A stretch of DNA of 64,000 bases from Streptomyces sp. NBC_01268 (GCF_036240795.1 NZ_CP108454.1:4030001-4094000); one strand, 5' to 3'. Shown: positions 8,773-17,275, counted from the stretch's first letter. The notes: generated by a model from the letters alone, not told the origin. A program made the numbers and translations.

Positions 8773-9759
8773 TCACTTCCGCGGCGCGAGCAGCAGCACC
8801 TTGCCGACGTGACGCCCCGATTCGATGGCCCGATGCGCGTCGGAGGCCTCCGGCAGCGGCACCGTGCGGTCCACGACCGGGGTGACCGTGCCCGCGCCGA
8901 TCAGCGGCCAGACGTGCTCGCGGACCGCCGCCACCACGGCCGCCTTCTCGCTCAGCGGCCGCGAGCGCAGCGTCGTCGCCAGGACGGCCCCGCGCTTGGC
9001 CATGAGCGCGCCGAGGTTCAACTCGCCCTTGACGCCGCCCTGGAGACCGATGACGACCACCCGCCCGTTGACGGCGAGCGCCTTGATGTTCCGCTCCAGG
9101 TACTTCGCGCCGACGATGTCCAGGATGACGTCCGCCCCGGCGCCGTCCGTCGCCTTGTGCAGCTCCTCGACGAAGTCCTGCTCGCGGTAGTCGATGAGGA
9201 TGTCCGCGCCCAGCTCGGCGCAGCGGGCCAGCTTCTCGGGGCCGCCGGCCGTGACCGCGACCCGCGCGCCGACCGCCTTGGCCAGCTGGATCGCCATCGT
9301 GCCGATGCCGCTCGCCCCGCCGTGCACCAGCAGGGTCTCGCCCGGCCTCAGGTGGGCCAGCATGAAGACGTTCGACCAGACCGTGCACGCCACCTCGGGC
9401 AGCGCGGCGGCCGTCGCCAGGTCCACGCCCTCGGGCTTCGGGAGCAACTGCCCCGCCGGGACGGCGACCTTCTCCGCGTAACCGCCGCCGACGAGCAGCG
9501 CGCACACCTCGTCGCCGACGGACCAGCCGGAGACCCCGGGGCCGAGCGCGACGATCCGGCCGGAGCACTCCAGGCCGGGGTAGGGGGAGCTGCCCGGCGG
9601 CGGGTCGTAGTAGCCCTGCCGCTGGAGCAGATCGGCGCGGTTGACGGCGCTCGCCACCACCTCGACGAGGACCTCGCCCTCGGCGGGGACGGGGTCGGGC
9701 ACCTCGGCCCAGACCAGCGCCTCGGGACCACCGGGTTCCGGAATCGTGATCGCATGCAT
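8773..9759 (-). CDS. NAD(P)H:quinone oxidoreductase, MDR superfamily (PIG3-like)
   Basis: The 328-residue product is a zinc-independent medium-chain dehydrogenase/reductase of the quinone oxidoreductase branch. The N-terminal GroES-like domain carries ASAVNRADLLQRQGYY (about 37-52) and PGLECSGRI. The Rossmann half has the nucleotide motif GGASGIGTMAIQLAK (about 147-161), and the family segment GADILIDYREQDF follows. The structural zinc cysteines of alcohol dehydrogenases are absent. Such enzymes reduce quinones or related enals with NADPH. The ATG at 9759 gives the expected family N-terminus (MHAITIPEPGG). It is a single gene, convergent with bpa. Confidence 0.92.
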   Translation of the reverse strand: MHAITIPEPGGPEALVWAEVPDPVPAEGEVLVEVVASAVNRADLLQRQGYYDPPPGSSPYPGLECSGRIVALGPGVSGWSVGDEVCALLVGGGYAEKVAVPAGQLLPKPEGVDLATAAALPEVACTVWSNVFMLAHLRPGETLLVHGGASGIGTMAIQLAKAVGARVAVTAGGPEKLARCAELGADILIDYREQDFVEELHKATDGAGADVILDIVGAKYLERNIKALAVNGRVVVIGLQGGVKGELNLGALMAKRGAVLATTLRSRPLSEKAAVVAAVREHVWPLIGAGTVTPVVDRTVPLPEASDAHRAIESGRHVGKVLLLAPRK

Positions 9760-9794
9760 GGCGGCGAGGCTACTCCGCGGACCCCCGGAGCCGG

Positions 9795-10028
9795 CGTGTG
9801 CCGGGCGGGTGCCGGGGGCGGGCGGGGGGTGCCGGGGGCGGGCGGGGGGTGCCGGGGGCGGGCGGGGAGGACGCCGGGCGGACGCCGGTCACCGCACCGT
9901 CCCCGCCCCGCCTCGCCCCGCCTCGCCCCGCCTCGCCCCGGCCCGCCTCGCCCCGGTCCCGCCTCGCCTCGGCCCGCCTCGCCCCGGTCCCGCCTCGCCT
10001 CGGCCCCGGTTCCGGCCTCGGTCCCGGT
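9795..10028. repeat. GC-only low-complexity spacer with 20-bp tandem repeats
   Basis: Three direct 20-bp copies of GCCGGGGGCGGGCGGGGGGT-type sequence lie at 9811-9870, giving many G-runs of three or more bases on the plus strand, able in principle to fold as a G-quadruplex. A C-rich stretch of GCCTCGCCCCG-like units follows from about 9905 to 10020. It lies between the start of the oxidoreductase gene and the end of the K+ channel gene. I see no believable coding frame. Confidence 0.8.
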
Positions 10029-11114
10029 CTAGTCGTCGCTCGGCGTGGTGAGCGGGGTGACCGGCGCGGCCCGCATGATGGTGATCACACGGTCCGTCAA
10101 CTGCAGCGGGCTGGCGGCGGGATCGTCGTAACCGAGCAGCCGGTGGCCGCGCAGCACGCTCACCACCAGGTCGTCCGTCTCCCGGACGCTCCGCCCCGCC
10201 TCGGCCTTGGTCACCGGCCGTTCCACGAGGTCGAGTCCGGAGCCCTGCTGGATCAGGTCCTCCATCACGGTGCCCGCGCTCGGGCTGAGCACCGACAGGC
10301 CGAGCAGCCGCCCGGCTGCGGAGGCGCTGGTGATCACCGCGTCGGCGCCGGACTGGCGCAGCAGCGGCGCGTTCTCCTCCTCGCGGACCGCGGCGACGAT
10401 CTTCGCCCCGCGGTTGAGCTGGCGGGCCGTCAGGGTGACCAGGACGGCCGTGTCGTCGCGCTGGGTGGCGATGACGATCTGACGGGCCTTCTGCACCTCG
10501 GCGCGGAGCAGCACGTCGCTGCGGGTCGCGTCGCCGACGACCCCGACGAAACCGTCGGCGTTGGCCGCCTCGATCACCTTGGTGGAGGGATCGACGATGA
10601 CGATCTGGTCCTTGCGCAGACCGGTCGCGCAGAGCGTCTGGATCGCCGAACGCCCCTTCGTGCCGAACCCGACGATGACGGTGTGGTCGCGCAAGGCGGT
10701 CCTCCAGCGGCGCAGCCGGAACTCCTCCCGGGTCCGCTCCGTGAGGACCTCGAGGGTGGTTCCGACCAGGATGATCAGAAACAGCACGCGCAGCGGCGTG
10801 ACCAGCAGGATGTTCGCCAGCCGCGCCGAGTCGCTGTACGGGACGATGTCGCCGTAGCCCGTGGTGGAAAGGGTGACCGTCGCGTAGTAGACGGAGTCGA
10901 GGAAGTCGACCGAGTCGTCGGCGTTGTCGTGATAGCCGGCCCGGTCGATGTAGACGATGAAGACGGTCAGGAGCAGCACGCCCAGCGCCATGAGCAGGCG
11001 TTTGCCGACCTGGCGCAGGGGATTCTCCACCACGCGGCTCGGCAGCCTGATCCGGGAGCCCGTCACCTTCTCCCCGGCTTCCCGGGCCATCACGTCCCGG
11101 TTGGGAAGTTTCAC
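10029..11114 (-). CDS. Potassium channel with TrkA-N (RCK) domain
   Basis: The 361-residue protein is a two-helix K+ channel subunit. A first helix spans about residues 40-57 (LLMALGVLLLTVFIVYI), the pore loop carries the selectivity filter TTGYGD at about 84-89, and a second helix follows (LRVLFLIILVGTTLEVL). The cytoplasmic part has an RCK/TrkA-N Rossmann fold (HTVIVGFGTKGRSA, about 137) that binds nucleotide or Ca2+, and a TrkA-C-like end. It probably conducts K+ under ligand control. GTG 11114 overlaps the moeA stop (GTGA), with AAGGAG ten bases upstream, so it is the last gene of the mobA-moeA operon. The start codon lies inside a perfect parS palindrome. Confidence 0.9.
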   Translation of the reverse strand: MKLPNRDVMAREAGEKVTGSRIRLPSRVVENPLRQVGKRLLMALGVLLLTVFIVYIDRAGYHDNADDSVDFLDSVYYATVTLSTTGYGDIVPYSDSARLANILLVTPLRVLFLIILVGTTLEVLTERTREEFRLRRWRTALRDHTVIVGFGTKGRSAIQTLCATGLRKDQIVIVDPSTKVIEAANADGFVGVVGDATRSDVLLRAEVQKARQIVIATQRDDTAVLVTLTARQLNRGAKIVAAVREEENAPLLRQSGADAVITSASAAGRLLGLSVLSPSAGTVMEDLIQQGSGLDLVERPVTKAEAGRSVRETDDLVVSVLRGHRLLGYDDPAASPLQLTDRVITIMRAAPVTPLTTPSDD

Positions 11115-11121
11115 GTGAAAC
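11108..11121. other. parS site (ParB binding)
   Basis: GTTTCACGTGAAAC is the exact 14-base ParB palindrome described for Streptomyces and Bacillus parS; the flanks are A on each side, so 15 of the 16 bases of the wider consensus fit. It spans the junction of moeA and the K+ channel gene, and both the moeA TGA and the channel GTG lie within it. Position within about 60 kb of gyrA fits the oriC-proximal parS cluster. Confidence 0.9.
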
Positions 11122-12475
11122 ACACTCCTTGGGCTCCGCCGCCCGGACCTTCGGCCCACACGACCTGCCAGGGTAGGTCCAGGACCTCCAGCGGCTGCCC
11201 GGGGCCGGCACCCCCCGGGGGGATCACGCCCATGCCGTGGGCGACGGCGATACCGCGGAGCATCGCCGGTCCGTTGTAGTGCAGCGGCTCGACCCCTTCG
11301 CCGCGGCGGACCACGGGGATGAGCCGGGTGTCGTACGGATGCCCCGGGACCTCCGCGCGCACGGGCAGCCGGTACGGGCCGGGGGCGGGCGACCCGGCGA
11401 GGGCGCGCAGCAACGGCTCGGCGAGCGTGAGCAGCCCGGAGACGGCGGCGAGCGGGTTGCCGGGGAGGCCGACGAGGTGGCGGGGGTGAGGAGTGGCGGG
11501 GGCGGCCTCGGTGCCGCTCGGGGCGGTGTCCAGGCGGGCCAGGAGCATGGGGTGGCCGGGCCGCACCTTCACCCCGTCGACGAGCAGCGTGGCACCCGCC
11601 TTGTCGAGCACGGCGTGGACGTGGTCGACCGGGCCGGCCGCCGTGCCGCCGGTGGTGATGACCACGTCGGCGGCGGAACCGGTGACCGCCGCGTACAGCG
11701 CCTCGGCGTCGTCGCCGATCCGGCGGGTGCCGAGCACCTCCGCACCGAGCGCCGTCAGCCACGGTCCGAGCATCGGGCCGAGCGCGTCACGGATCAGGCC
11801 CTCGTGGGGGAGCCCGCCGGTGAGCAGTTCGTCGCCGAGGACCAGCACCTCCACGCGGGGGCGCGGGCGCACGGTCAGCTCGTCGTAGCCGGCCGCGGCG
11901 GCGAGGCCGAGGACCGCGGGGGTGATCGGACTCCCGGCGGGCAGCAGCAGGTCCCCGGTGCCGCACTCCTGGCCGCGGGGACGGATGTCCTGGCCGTGGA
12001 CGACCTCGCGGAGGGCGTGGAGCTGCCCGGCGGTGTCGCTGCGGGAGTGCTCGCGGCGGACGACGGCGGTCGCCCCGGTCGGCACCCGGGCGCCGGTCGC
12101 GATCCGCACGGCGTCGCCGTCGGCGAGCTCGGCGGCGGGGGCGTGCCCGGCGAGCACGGCGCCCTCGGGGTCGATCCGCCAGGGGCCGGGCCCGGCGACC
12201 GCCCAGCCGTCCATGGCGGAGGTGTCGAAGGAGGGCAGGTCGGTGAGCGCGCGCAGCGGCTCCGCGAGCACGTGCCCGAGCCCCTGGCCGAGCGGCACCC
12301 GGACCGGTTCCCGCACGCCCGCGGCGCGGGCCGCGACGGCGCGGGCCTCGGGCCAGGGGGTGGCGCGATGGGCCTCCGGCGCGGCGTCGGAGCGCGGGGA
12401 GTCCGTACGGGGCCGGCCGACGAGCGCGAGGGCCTCGTCGACGCCGTCGTCGGGCAGCCGCTCCTTCATCGTCAT
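11111..12475 (-). CDS. moeA: Molybdopterin molybdenumtransferase (MoeA family)
   Basis: The 454-residue protein has the MoeA plan: N-terminal domains with LPSFDTSAMDGWAV (about 90-103), the MoCF-biosynthesis domain with ITTGGTAAGPVDHVHAVL (about 278-295), and the C-terminal domain with VGLPGNPLAAV. MoeA inserts molybdate into adenylylated molybdopterin. The usual GGVSVG motif is changed here to GGTAAG, while the Asp of the following loop is kept, so activity is likely but the branch is divergent. The ATG at 12475 overlaps the stop of the MobA-like gene (ATGA), and its own stop overlaps the channel gene (GTGA), giving a tightly coupled three-gene operon. Confidence 0.88.
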   Translation of the reverse strand: MTMKERLPDDGVDEALALVGRPRTDSPRSDAAPEAHRATPWPEARAVAARAAGVREPVRVPLGQGLGHVLAEPLRALTDLPSFDTSAMDGWAVAGPGPWRIDPEGAVLAGHAPAAELADGDAVRIATGARVPTGATAVVRREHSRSDTAGQLHALREVVHGQDIRPRGQECGTGDLLLPAGSPITPAVLGLAAAAGYDELTVRPRPRVEVLVLGDELLTGGLPHEGLIRDALGPMLGPWLTALGAEVLGTRRIGDDAEALYAAVTGSAADVVITTGGTAAGPVDHVHAVLDKAGATLLVDGVKVRPGHPMLLARLDTAPSGTEAAPATPHPRHLVGLPGNPLAAVSGLLTLAEPLLRALAGSPAPGPYRLPVRAEVPGHPYDTRLIPVVRRGEGVEPLHYNGPAMLRGIAVAHGMGVIPPGGAGPGQPLEVLDLPWQVVWAEGPGGGAQGVCFT

Positions 12476-13413
12476 CCGGCTTCGTCCTGCTCGGCGGCCC
12501 AGCGCTGGGCCAGCGCGGCCGCCTTGCGGGCGGCCTCCGCCACGGCCTCGGGCCCTGCCTCGGCACCGGCCTTGGCCGCCGCGTACCCGACCAGGAACGT
12601 GGTCAGCGGCGCGGCGGGCCGGGCGACGCCGTGGGCGGCGTCCCGGGCGAGGTCGAGCAGGAGGCCTGTGTCGACGTCCAGGTCGATGCCCAGTTCGTCC
12701 TTGACTGCGGTGATCCATTCGTCCAGCACGTTCCCATGCTCCCTGATCCGCGCCCGGGCGGTGGCGATGTCCCCCCAGGTGTCGCAGTCGAAGGAGGCGC
12801 CGTCCTGCGCCGCGACCCGCACGAGGGGCAGCTTCCCGGTGACGAGCCGCAGCGGAAGCCCCGCGAGCCCGCCGCGCTCGGCGACGGCCCCCGCGATCTC
12901 CCGCCGCAGCGCCCGGACCCGATAAGCCGCCACCAACGGCTGCTCCCGCCCCTCCCCGTCGACCAGCACGGCCGCTTCGGCCCCGGGCTCGGAGACGAGC
13001 GCGTCCACGAGCCGCCGCGCGGTGTCGGCGCCGAAGAAGGGGAGGTCGGCGGAGAGGAGGAGGACGACGGGATCGGAGGGCGCCGCGTGGGCGGAGGGGG
13101 CGGCGTAGGCGGAGGGCGCTGCGTAGGCGGAGGGCGCTGCGTAGGCGGAGGGCGCGGCGTGGGCGAGGCGGCGCAGGCCGGCGTCGAGGGCGGCGAGGGG
13201 GCCGCCGCCCGGCGGGTCCTCCCTGGCCCATTCCACGGGGCGCGCGGTGGCCCGGCGGTCGGCGACGACCACGGTCGTCCCGGCGCCGCGGCAGCCCGTC
13301 AGGACCCGGTCGAGCAGGCTCCGGCCGCCGACCCGGACCCCTGGCTTGTCGGCCCCGCCGAGGCGCCGGGCGGCACCGCCGGCGAGCACGATGGCGTCGT
13401 ACGCGGTCGTCAT
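12472..13413 (-). CDS. MobA-like NTP transferase fused to DUF6457
   Basis: Residues 1 to about 215 form a MobA-type nucleotidyltransferase: the signature IVLAGGAARRLGGADKP (8-24) binds the nucleotide, and LLLSADLPFF carries the metal-binding Asp. MobA attaches GMP to the molybdenum cofactor; the link to moeA supports a cofactor role. Residues from about 228 (NVLDEWITAVKDELGIDL) form a small helical DUF6457 domain, which occurs elsewhere as a separate protein in actinobacteria. Between the two catalytic motifs lies a repeat of YAAPSA encoded by 18-bp tandem units. ATG 13413 is chosen because it gives the canonical N-terminus; the upstream extension has no support. Confidence 0.87.
   Translation of the reverse strand: MTTAYDAIVLAGGAARRLGGADKPGVRVGGRSLLDRVLTGCRGAGTTVVVADRRATARPVEWAREDPPGGGPLAALDAGLRRLAHAAPSAYAAPSAYAAPSAYAAPSAHAAPSDPVVLLLSADLPFFGADTARRLVDALVSEPGAEAAVLVDGEGREQPLVAAYRVRALRREIAGAVAERGGLAGLPLRLVTGKLPLVRVAAQDGASFDCDTWGDIATARARIREHGNVLDEWITAVKDELGIDLDVDTGLLLDLARDAAHGVARPAAPLTTFLVGYAAAKAGAEAGPEAVAEAARKAAALAQRWAAEQDEAG
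13085..13160. repeat. 18-bp tandem repeat inside the mobA-like gene
   Basis: Units starting GCGT(A/G)GGCGGAGGGCG recur exactly 18 bases apart at 13085, 13103, 13121, 13139 and 13157. They encode four YAAPSA-like hexapeptides plus part of a fifth, in frame, so copy-number change would not break the gene. Confidence 0.9.
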
Positions 13414-13569
13414 GCCAGCAGTATCGTCCGCGTCCGCCGGGGCCCCGCCACCCGGGGGCGGGTCCGTGACGGGAGCGGCACGCCCCGGAAGGGAAGCCCG
13501 CACGGAAGGTGCGGCCGGTCCGCGCCCGCGGCTCAGGGGAGGCGGTTCGGACCGGTCCGCGAGGACGTG

Positions 13570-13600
13570 TCCGGGACCCGGCGTGGGGTTGGGTCCCGGA
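13570..13600 (-). terminator. Terminator of the bkd operon
   Basis: TCCGGGACCC (13570-13579) and GGGTCCCGGA (13591-13600) form a perfect 10-bp stem with an 11-base loop, about 65 bases beyond the bkdC stop. The rest of the 250-base gap (13414-13663) is GC-rich with further partial dyads and no gene. Confidence 0.65.
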
Positions 13601-13663
13601 CGGGGCCGCCGGGAACCGCCGGGGCCCCGTGCCCCGGCCGGTGTCCGCCCCGGCGGAGTCCTG

Positions 13664-15007
13664 TCACAGCGTGCGCAGTAGCACCGCCGGATTCTCGACG
13701 CAGTCGGCGACGTAGCGGAGGAAGCCGCCGGCCGTCCCTCCGTCGCAGACCCGGTGGTCGAAGGTCAGCGACAGCTGCACCACCTGACGTACCGCCAACT
13801 CGCCCTGGTGCACCCACGGCTTGGGAACGATCCGCCCCACGCCGAGCATGGCCGCCTCGGGGTGGTTGATGATCGGCGTGGAGCCGTCGACGCCGAACAC
13901 CCCGTAGTTGTTCAGGGTGAACGTGCCGCCGGTCAGGTCCGCCGGGGTGAGCGTCCCCTGGCGCGCCGACTCCGTCAGCCGGGCGAACTCGGCGGTGAGC
14001 GACTCGGCGGTGCGCCCGCCGGCCTCCTTGACGACGGGGACGACCAGCCCGCGTTCGGTCTGGGCGGCGAAGCCCAGGTGCACGGAAGGCAGCCGGACGA
14101 TCTCCCGCGCGGCCGTGTCCACCGTGGAGTTGAGCTCCGGGAAGCGCGCCAGGGCGTGGGCGCAGATCCGGGCGAGCAGCGCGAGCACGGAGATCTTCGG
14201 CCCGCCGGCCGCGTTCATGGCAGCGCGCGCGGCCATGAGCTCGGTGGCGTCGGCGTCGACCCAGCAGGTCGCGTCGGGGATCTCCGTACGGCTGCGGGAC
14301 AGCTTGTCGGCCACCGCGCCGCGCACTCCGCGCAGCGGTATCCGCTCACCGGCGGCTGGCGCGACGGCGGCGGCCACGGGGGCCGGGGCGGCGGGCCGGG
14401 ACCGTACGGCGAGGGCGGTCTCGACGTCCGCGCGCAGGATCAGCCCGTCGGGCCCGGAGCCCTGGACCTCCCGCAGGTCGAGCCCCTCGTCCCGGGCCAG
14501 CTTGCGCACCAGCGGGGAGATGACGGGCACGGGCCCCGTGGGCGCGGCGGGCACCGCGGCGACCGGCGCCACGACGGGCGCCACGGTGGGCGACTCCCGG
14601 CGGACCCGGCGGCGTCGCGCCGCGGGCCCGGCCGTGCCGTAGCCGACGAGCACGTTGCCGGAGTACTCCGAGGACTCGGCCGACTCGGCGTCCGCCGTGG
14701 CGGACCCGGCGGCGCCGACGCCCGCGAGCGCGTCGGGACCGACCGCCGCGACACCCTCCGCGCCGCCGACCGCGACCGTCAGGAGCGGCGCGCCGACCGG
14801 CAGTTCCGTGCCTTCCTCGCCGAAGCGGGCGGTGACCACGCCCCCGTACGGGCAGGGCACCTCCACCATCGCCTTGGCCGTCTCGACCTCGACGACGGGC
14901 TGGTCGATGGCGACGACGTCCCCGACGTTCACCAGCCAGCGCACGATCTCGGCCTCGGTGAGGCCCTCGCCGAGGTCGGGCAGCTTGAATTCGAGCACCT
15001 GGGCCAT
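13664..15007 (-). CDS. bkdC: Branched-chain 2-oxoacid dehydrogenase E2 (dihydrolipoamide acyltransferase)
   Basis: The 447-residue E2 subunit has one lipoyl domain (FKLPDLGEGLTEAEI, lipoylated Lys45 in VETAKAMVEV), an Ala/Pro/Val-rich linker, a peripheral-subunit-binding domain near residue 147 (SPLVRKLARDEGLDL) and the C-terminal acyltransferase core ending with FDHRVCDGG, which holds catalytic His418 and Asp422. It transfers the branched acyl group to CoA, giving isobutyryl-, isovaleryl- or 2-methylbutyryl-CoA, the primers for branched fatty acids and some polyketides. ATG 15007 shares one base with the E1-beta stop (TGATG). No E3 gene is in the operon, so lipoamide dehydrogenase is supplied elsewhere. 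Confidence 0.93.
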   Translation of the reverse strand: MAQVLEFKLPDLGEGLTEAEIVRWLVNVGDVVAIDQPVVEVETAKAMVEVPCPYGGVVTARFGEEGTELPVGAPLLTVAVGGAEGVAAVGPDALAGVGAAGSATADAESAESSEYSGNVLVGYGTAGPAARRRRVRRESPTVAPVVAPVAAVPAAPTGPVPVISPLVRKLARDEGLDLREVQGSGPDGLILRADVETALAVRSRPAAPAPVAAAVAPAAGERIPLRGVRGAVADKLSRSRTEIPDATCWVDADATELMAARAAMNAAGGPKISVLALLARICAHALARFPELNSTVDTAAREIVRLPSVHLGFAAQTERGLVVPVVKEAGGRTAESLTAEFARLTESARQGTLTPADLTGGTFTLNNYGVFGVDGSTPIINHPEAAMLGVGRIVPKPWVHQGELAVRQVVQLSLTFDHRVCDGGTAGGFLRYVADCVENPAVLLRTL

Positions 15008-16038
15008 CAGCTCCCCGCCTCCCACTGGAGCCGGGCGACTGCGTCCAGGACCCGGTCCACGCCGGGCAGGTGGTGGCGCTCCAGCATCGGCGGCGGGTAC
15101 GGGATGTCGAAGCCCGCGACCCGCAGCACCGGCGCCTCCAGGTGGTGGAAGCAGCGCTCGGTGACCCGGGCGGCGATCTCGCCGCCGGGCCCGCCGAAGC
15201 CGGTGGACTCGTGCACGACGACCGCGCGGCCGGTGCGCTTCACGGAGGCGCTGACGGTCTCGTCGTCGAACGGCACGAGCGAGCGCAGGTCGACGACCTC
15301 CAGGTCCCAGCCCTCGGCCCGGGCGGCCTCGGCGGCCTCCATGCAGACCGGCACGGAGGGGCCGTAGGTGATGAGGGTGGCGCTGGTGCCGCGGCGGCGC
15401 ACCACCGCCTTGCCGATCGGCTCCACCGCGGCGGGCGCCTCGGGGGACCAGTCGGACTTCGACCAGTAGAGCCGCTTGGGCTCCAGGAAGATCACCGGGT
15501 CGTCGGAGGCGATCGCGGCACGCAGCAGCCCGTAGGCGTCCTCGACCGTCGCCGGGGTGACGACGTGGAGGCCAGGAGTCGCCATGTAGTAGGCCTCGGA
15601 GGAGTCGCTGTGGTGCTCGACCCCGCCGATCCCGCCGCCGTACGGCACCCGGACCACGATCGGCATCGGCATGGCGCCGCGGGTGCGGTTGCGCATCCGG
15701 GAGACATGGCTGATGAGCTGCTCGAACGCCGGGTAGGCGAACGCGTCGAACTGCATCTCCACGACCGGCCGCAGCCCGTACATGGCCATGCCGACGGCCG
15801 TGCCGAGGATGCCCGCCTCGGCCAGCGGCGTGTCGGTGCAGCGGTCCTCGCCGAACTCCTTGGCGAGGCCGTCGGTGACCCGGAAGACACCGCCGAGTGT
15901 GCCGACGTCCTCGCCGAGGACGTGGACCGTGGGGTCCTCGGCCATCGCGTCGCGCATGGCCCGCTGGAGGGCCTGCGCCATGGTGGCGGGCTTGGCCGCC
16001 GCCTTCGCGGCCGGCCTCGCGGTCGTGTGGGTGGTCAT
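15007..16038 (-). CDS. bkdB: Branched-chain 2-oxoacid dehydrogenase E1 beta
   Basis: The 343-residue protein is the beta subunit of the thiamine-diphosphate-dependent E1. Recognisable segments are VHVLGEDVGTLGGVFRVTDGL near residues 40-60 (with the cofactor-activating Glu), TPLAEAGILGTAVGMAMYGLRPVVEMQ, GGGIGGVEHHSDS and the C-terminal transketolase part with VVHESTGFGGPGGEIAA. The N-terminal 20 residues are Ala/Lys-rich and longer than usual. ATG 16038 overlaps the E1-alpha stop by four bases (ATGA), and the stop abuts bkdC, so the three subunits are translationally coupled. Confidence 0.94.
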   Translation of the reverse strand: MTTHTTARPAAKAAAKPATMAQALQRAMRDAMAEDPTVHVLGEDVGTLGGVFRVTDGLAKEFGEDRCTDTPLAEAGILGTAVGMAMYGLRPVVEMQFDAFAYPAFEQLISHVSRMRNRTRGAMPMPIVVRVPYGGGIGGVEHHSDSSEAYYMATPGLHVVTPATVEDAYGLLRAAIASDDPVIFLEPKRLYWSKSDWSPEAPAAVEPIGKAVVRRRGTSATLITYGPSVPVCMEAAEAARAEGWDLEVVDLRSLVPFDDETVSASVKRTGRAVVVHESTGFGGPGGEIAARVTERCFHHLEAPVLRVAGFDIPYPPPMLERHHLPGVDRVLDAVARLQWEAGS

Positions 16039-17198
16039 CCCGCCTCGCTCTCGGCGTCGAGCTCCGCCCGCAGCTGCTCCGCCTGCTCGCGCAGCTGCGC
16101 GGTCTTCTCGGCGTACACATGGGCGAACAGGTCCATCGGGTCGAGCACGGGGTCGGCGTTCATCCGCTCGCGGAGTGCCGCCGCCATCGTCTCGGCGGCC
16201 TCGGCCGCCTCGCGTCGGCCGTCCTCGTCGAGGAGGCCGCGCTCGGTCAGCTCCCGCTCCAGGAGCAGGATCGGGTCGTGCGCCCGCCAGGTCTCGACCT
16301 CGCTGTCGCCGCGGTAGCGGGTGGCGTCGTCGGCGTTGGTGTGGGCGTCGATCCGGTAGGTGATGGCCTCGACGAGGGTGGGCCCGCCGCCGCGCCGGGC
16401 GCGGGTGACGGCCTCGGTGAGCACCTGGTGGACGGCGACGGCGTCGTTGCCGTCGACGAGCCGGCCCGGCATGCCGTAGCCGACGGCCTTGTGGGCCAGG
16501 GAGGGGGCCGCGGTCTGCTTGGCCAGCGGCACGGAGATCGCGAAGCCGTTGTTCTGCACGAAGAAGACCACCGGGGCCTGCCACACGGCGGCGAAGTTCA
16601 GCGCCTCGTGGAAGTCGCCCTCGCTGGTGCCGCCGTCGCCGACCATGGCGAGCGCGACCACGTCGTCGCCCTTCAGCCGGGCGGCGTGGGCCAGGCCCAC
16701 CGCGTGCGGGAGCTGGGTGGCGAGCGGGGTGCACAGCGGGGCTATGCGGTGCTCGTGCGGGTCGTATCCGGTGTGCCAGTCGCCGCGCAGCAGGGTCAGC
16801 GCCTGGACGGGGTCGAGCCCGCGGGCCACGGCGGCGAGCGTGTCGCGGTACGAGGGGAAGAGCCAGTCCCGCTCCTCGAGGGCCAGCGCGGCGGCCACCT
16901 CGCAGGCCTCCTGGCCCGTCGTGGAGGGGTACACGGCGAGGCGGCCCTGCTTGGTGAGGGCGGTCGCCTGCGCGTTGTACCGGCGGCCGCGCACGAGCTC
17001 CGCGTAGAGGCGGCGCAGCAGCTCCGGGTCGGCGTCGGCCACGGCGTCGGTGCCGAGCACGCGCAGCGGCTCGGCGTCCGGCAGCAGCGGGGCGGGGTCG
17101 GTACGCGGCTGCCAGGCGGGCGGCGGGGTGGGCCGGTAGGCGAGTGCGGCACCGGGGGGCTCTTGGACTGTCGAACTGCGCTGTTGCAACGAGTCCAC
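16035..17198 (-). CDS. bkdA: Branched-chain 2-oxoacid dehydrogenase E1 alpha
   Basis: The 387-residue alpha subunit carries the thiamine-diphosphate motif from MVGDGGTSEGDFHEALN to VVFFVQNNGF (about 195-225) and the substrate-channel segment YPSTTGQEACEVAAAL. It decarboxylates the 2-oxoacids of Val, Leu and Ile. The start is uncertain: GTG 17198 has GAGGAG immediately adjacent with no spacer, while TTG 17189, three codons later, has the same purine run at normal distance. The upstream 178 bases hold an ACCGA-N4-TCGGT dyad and a group of DnaA boxes, and the divergent gene encodes an Lrp/AsnC regulator. Confidence 0.92.
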   Translation of the reverse strand: MDSLQQRSSTVQEPPGAALAYRPTPPPAWQPRTDPAPLLPDAEPLRVLGTDAVADADPELLRRLYAELVRGRRYNAQATALTKQGRLAVYPSTTGQEACEVAAALALEERDWLFPSYRDTLAAVARGLDPVQALTLLRGDWHTGYDPHEHRIAPLCTPLATQLPHAVGLAHAARLKGDDVVALAMVGDGGTSEGDFHEALNFAAVWQAPVVFFVQNNGFAISVPLAKQTAAPSLAHKAVGYGMPGRLVDGNDAVAVHQVLTEAVTRARRGGGPTLVEAITYRIDAHTNADDATRYRGDSEVETWRAHDPILLLERELTERGLLDEDGRREAAEAAETMAAALRERMNADPVLDPMDLFAHVYAEKTAQLREQAEQLRAELDAESEAG

Positions 17199-17261
17199 CT
17201 CCTCGTGGGAGCGGGCATAAGACCCGAAGGCGGGTGGCGCGAAATGTGGCGCGCCTCACCT

Positions 17262-17275
17262 ACCGATTGTTCGGT
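17262..17275. promoter_or_regulatory. ACCGA-N4-TCGGT operator-like dyad before bkdABC
   Basis: ACCGATTGTTCGGT is a perfect inverted repeat of ACCGA with a four-base centre, 64 bases upstream of the bkdA start. The same arms occur at 20425-20438 and 25286-25299, before the paa genes. The arms fit the core ACCG-N2-CG-N2-CGGT described for PaaR of Corynebacterium except for the central TG. Confidence 0.5.
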
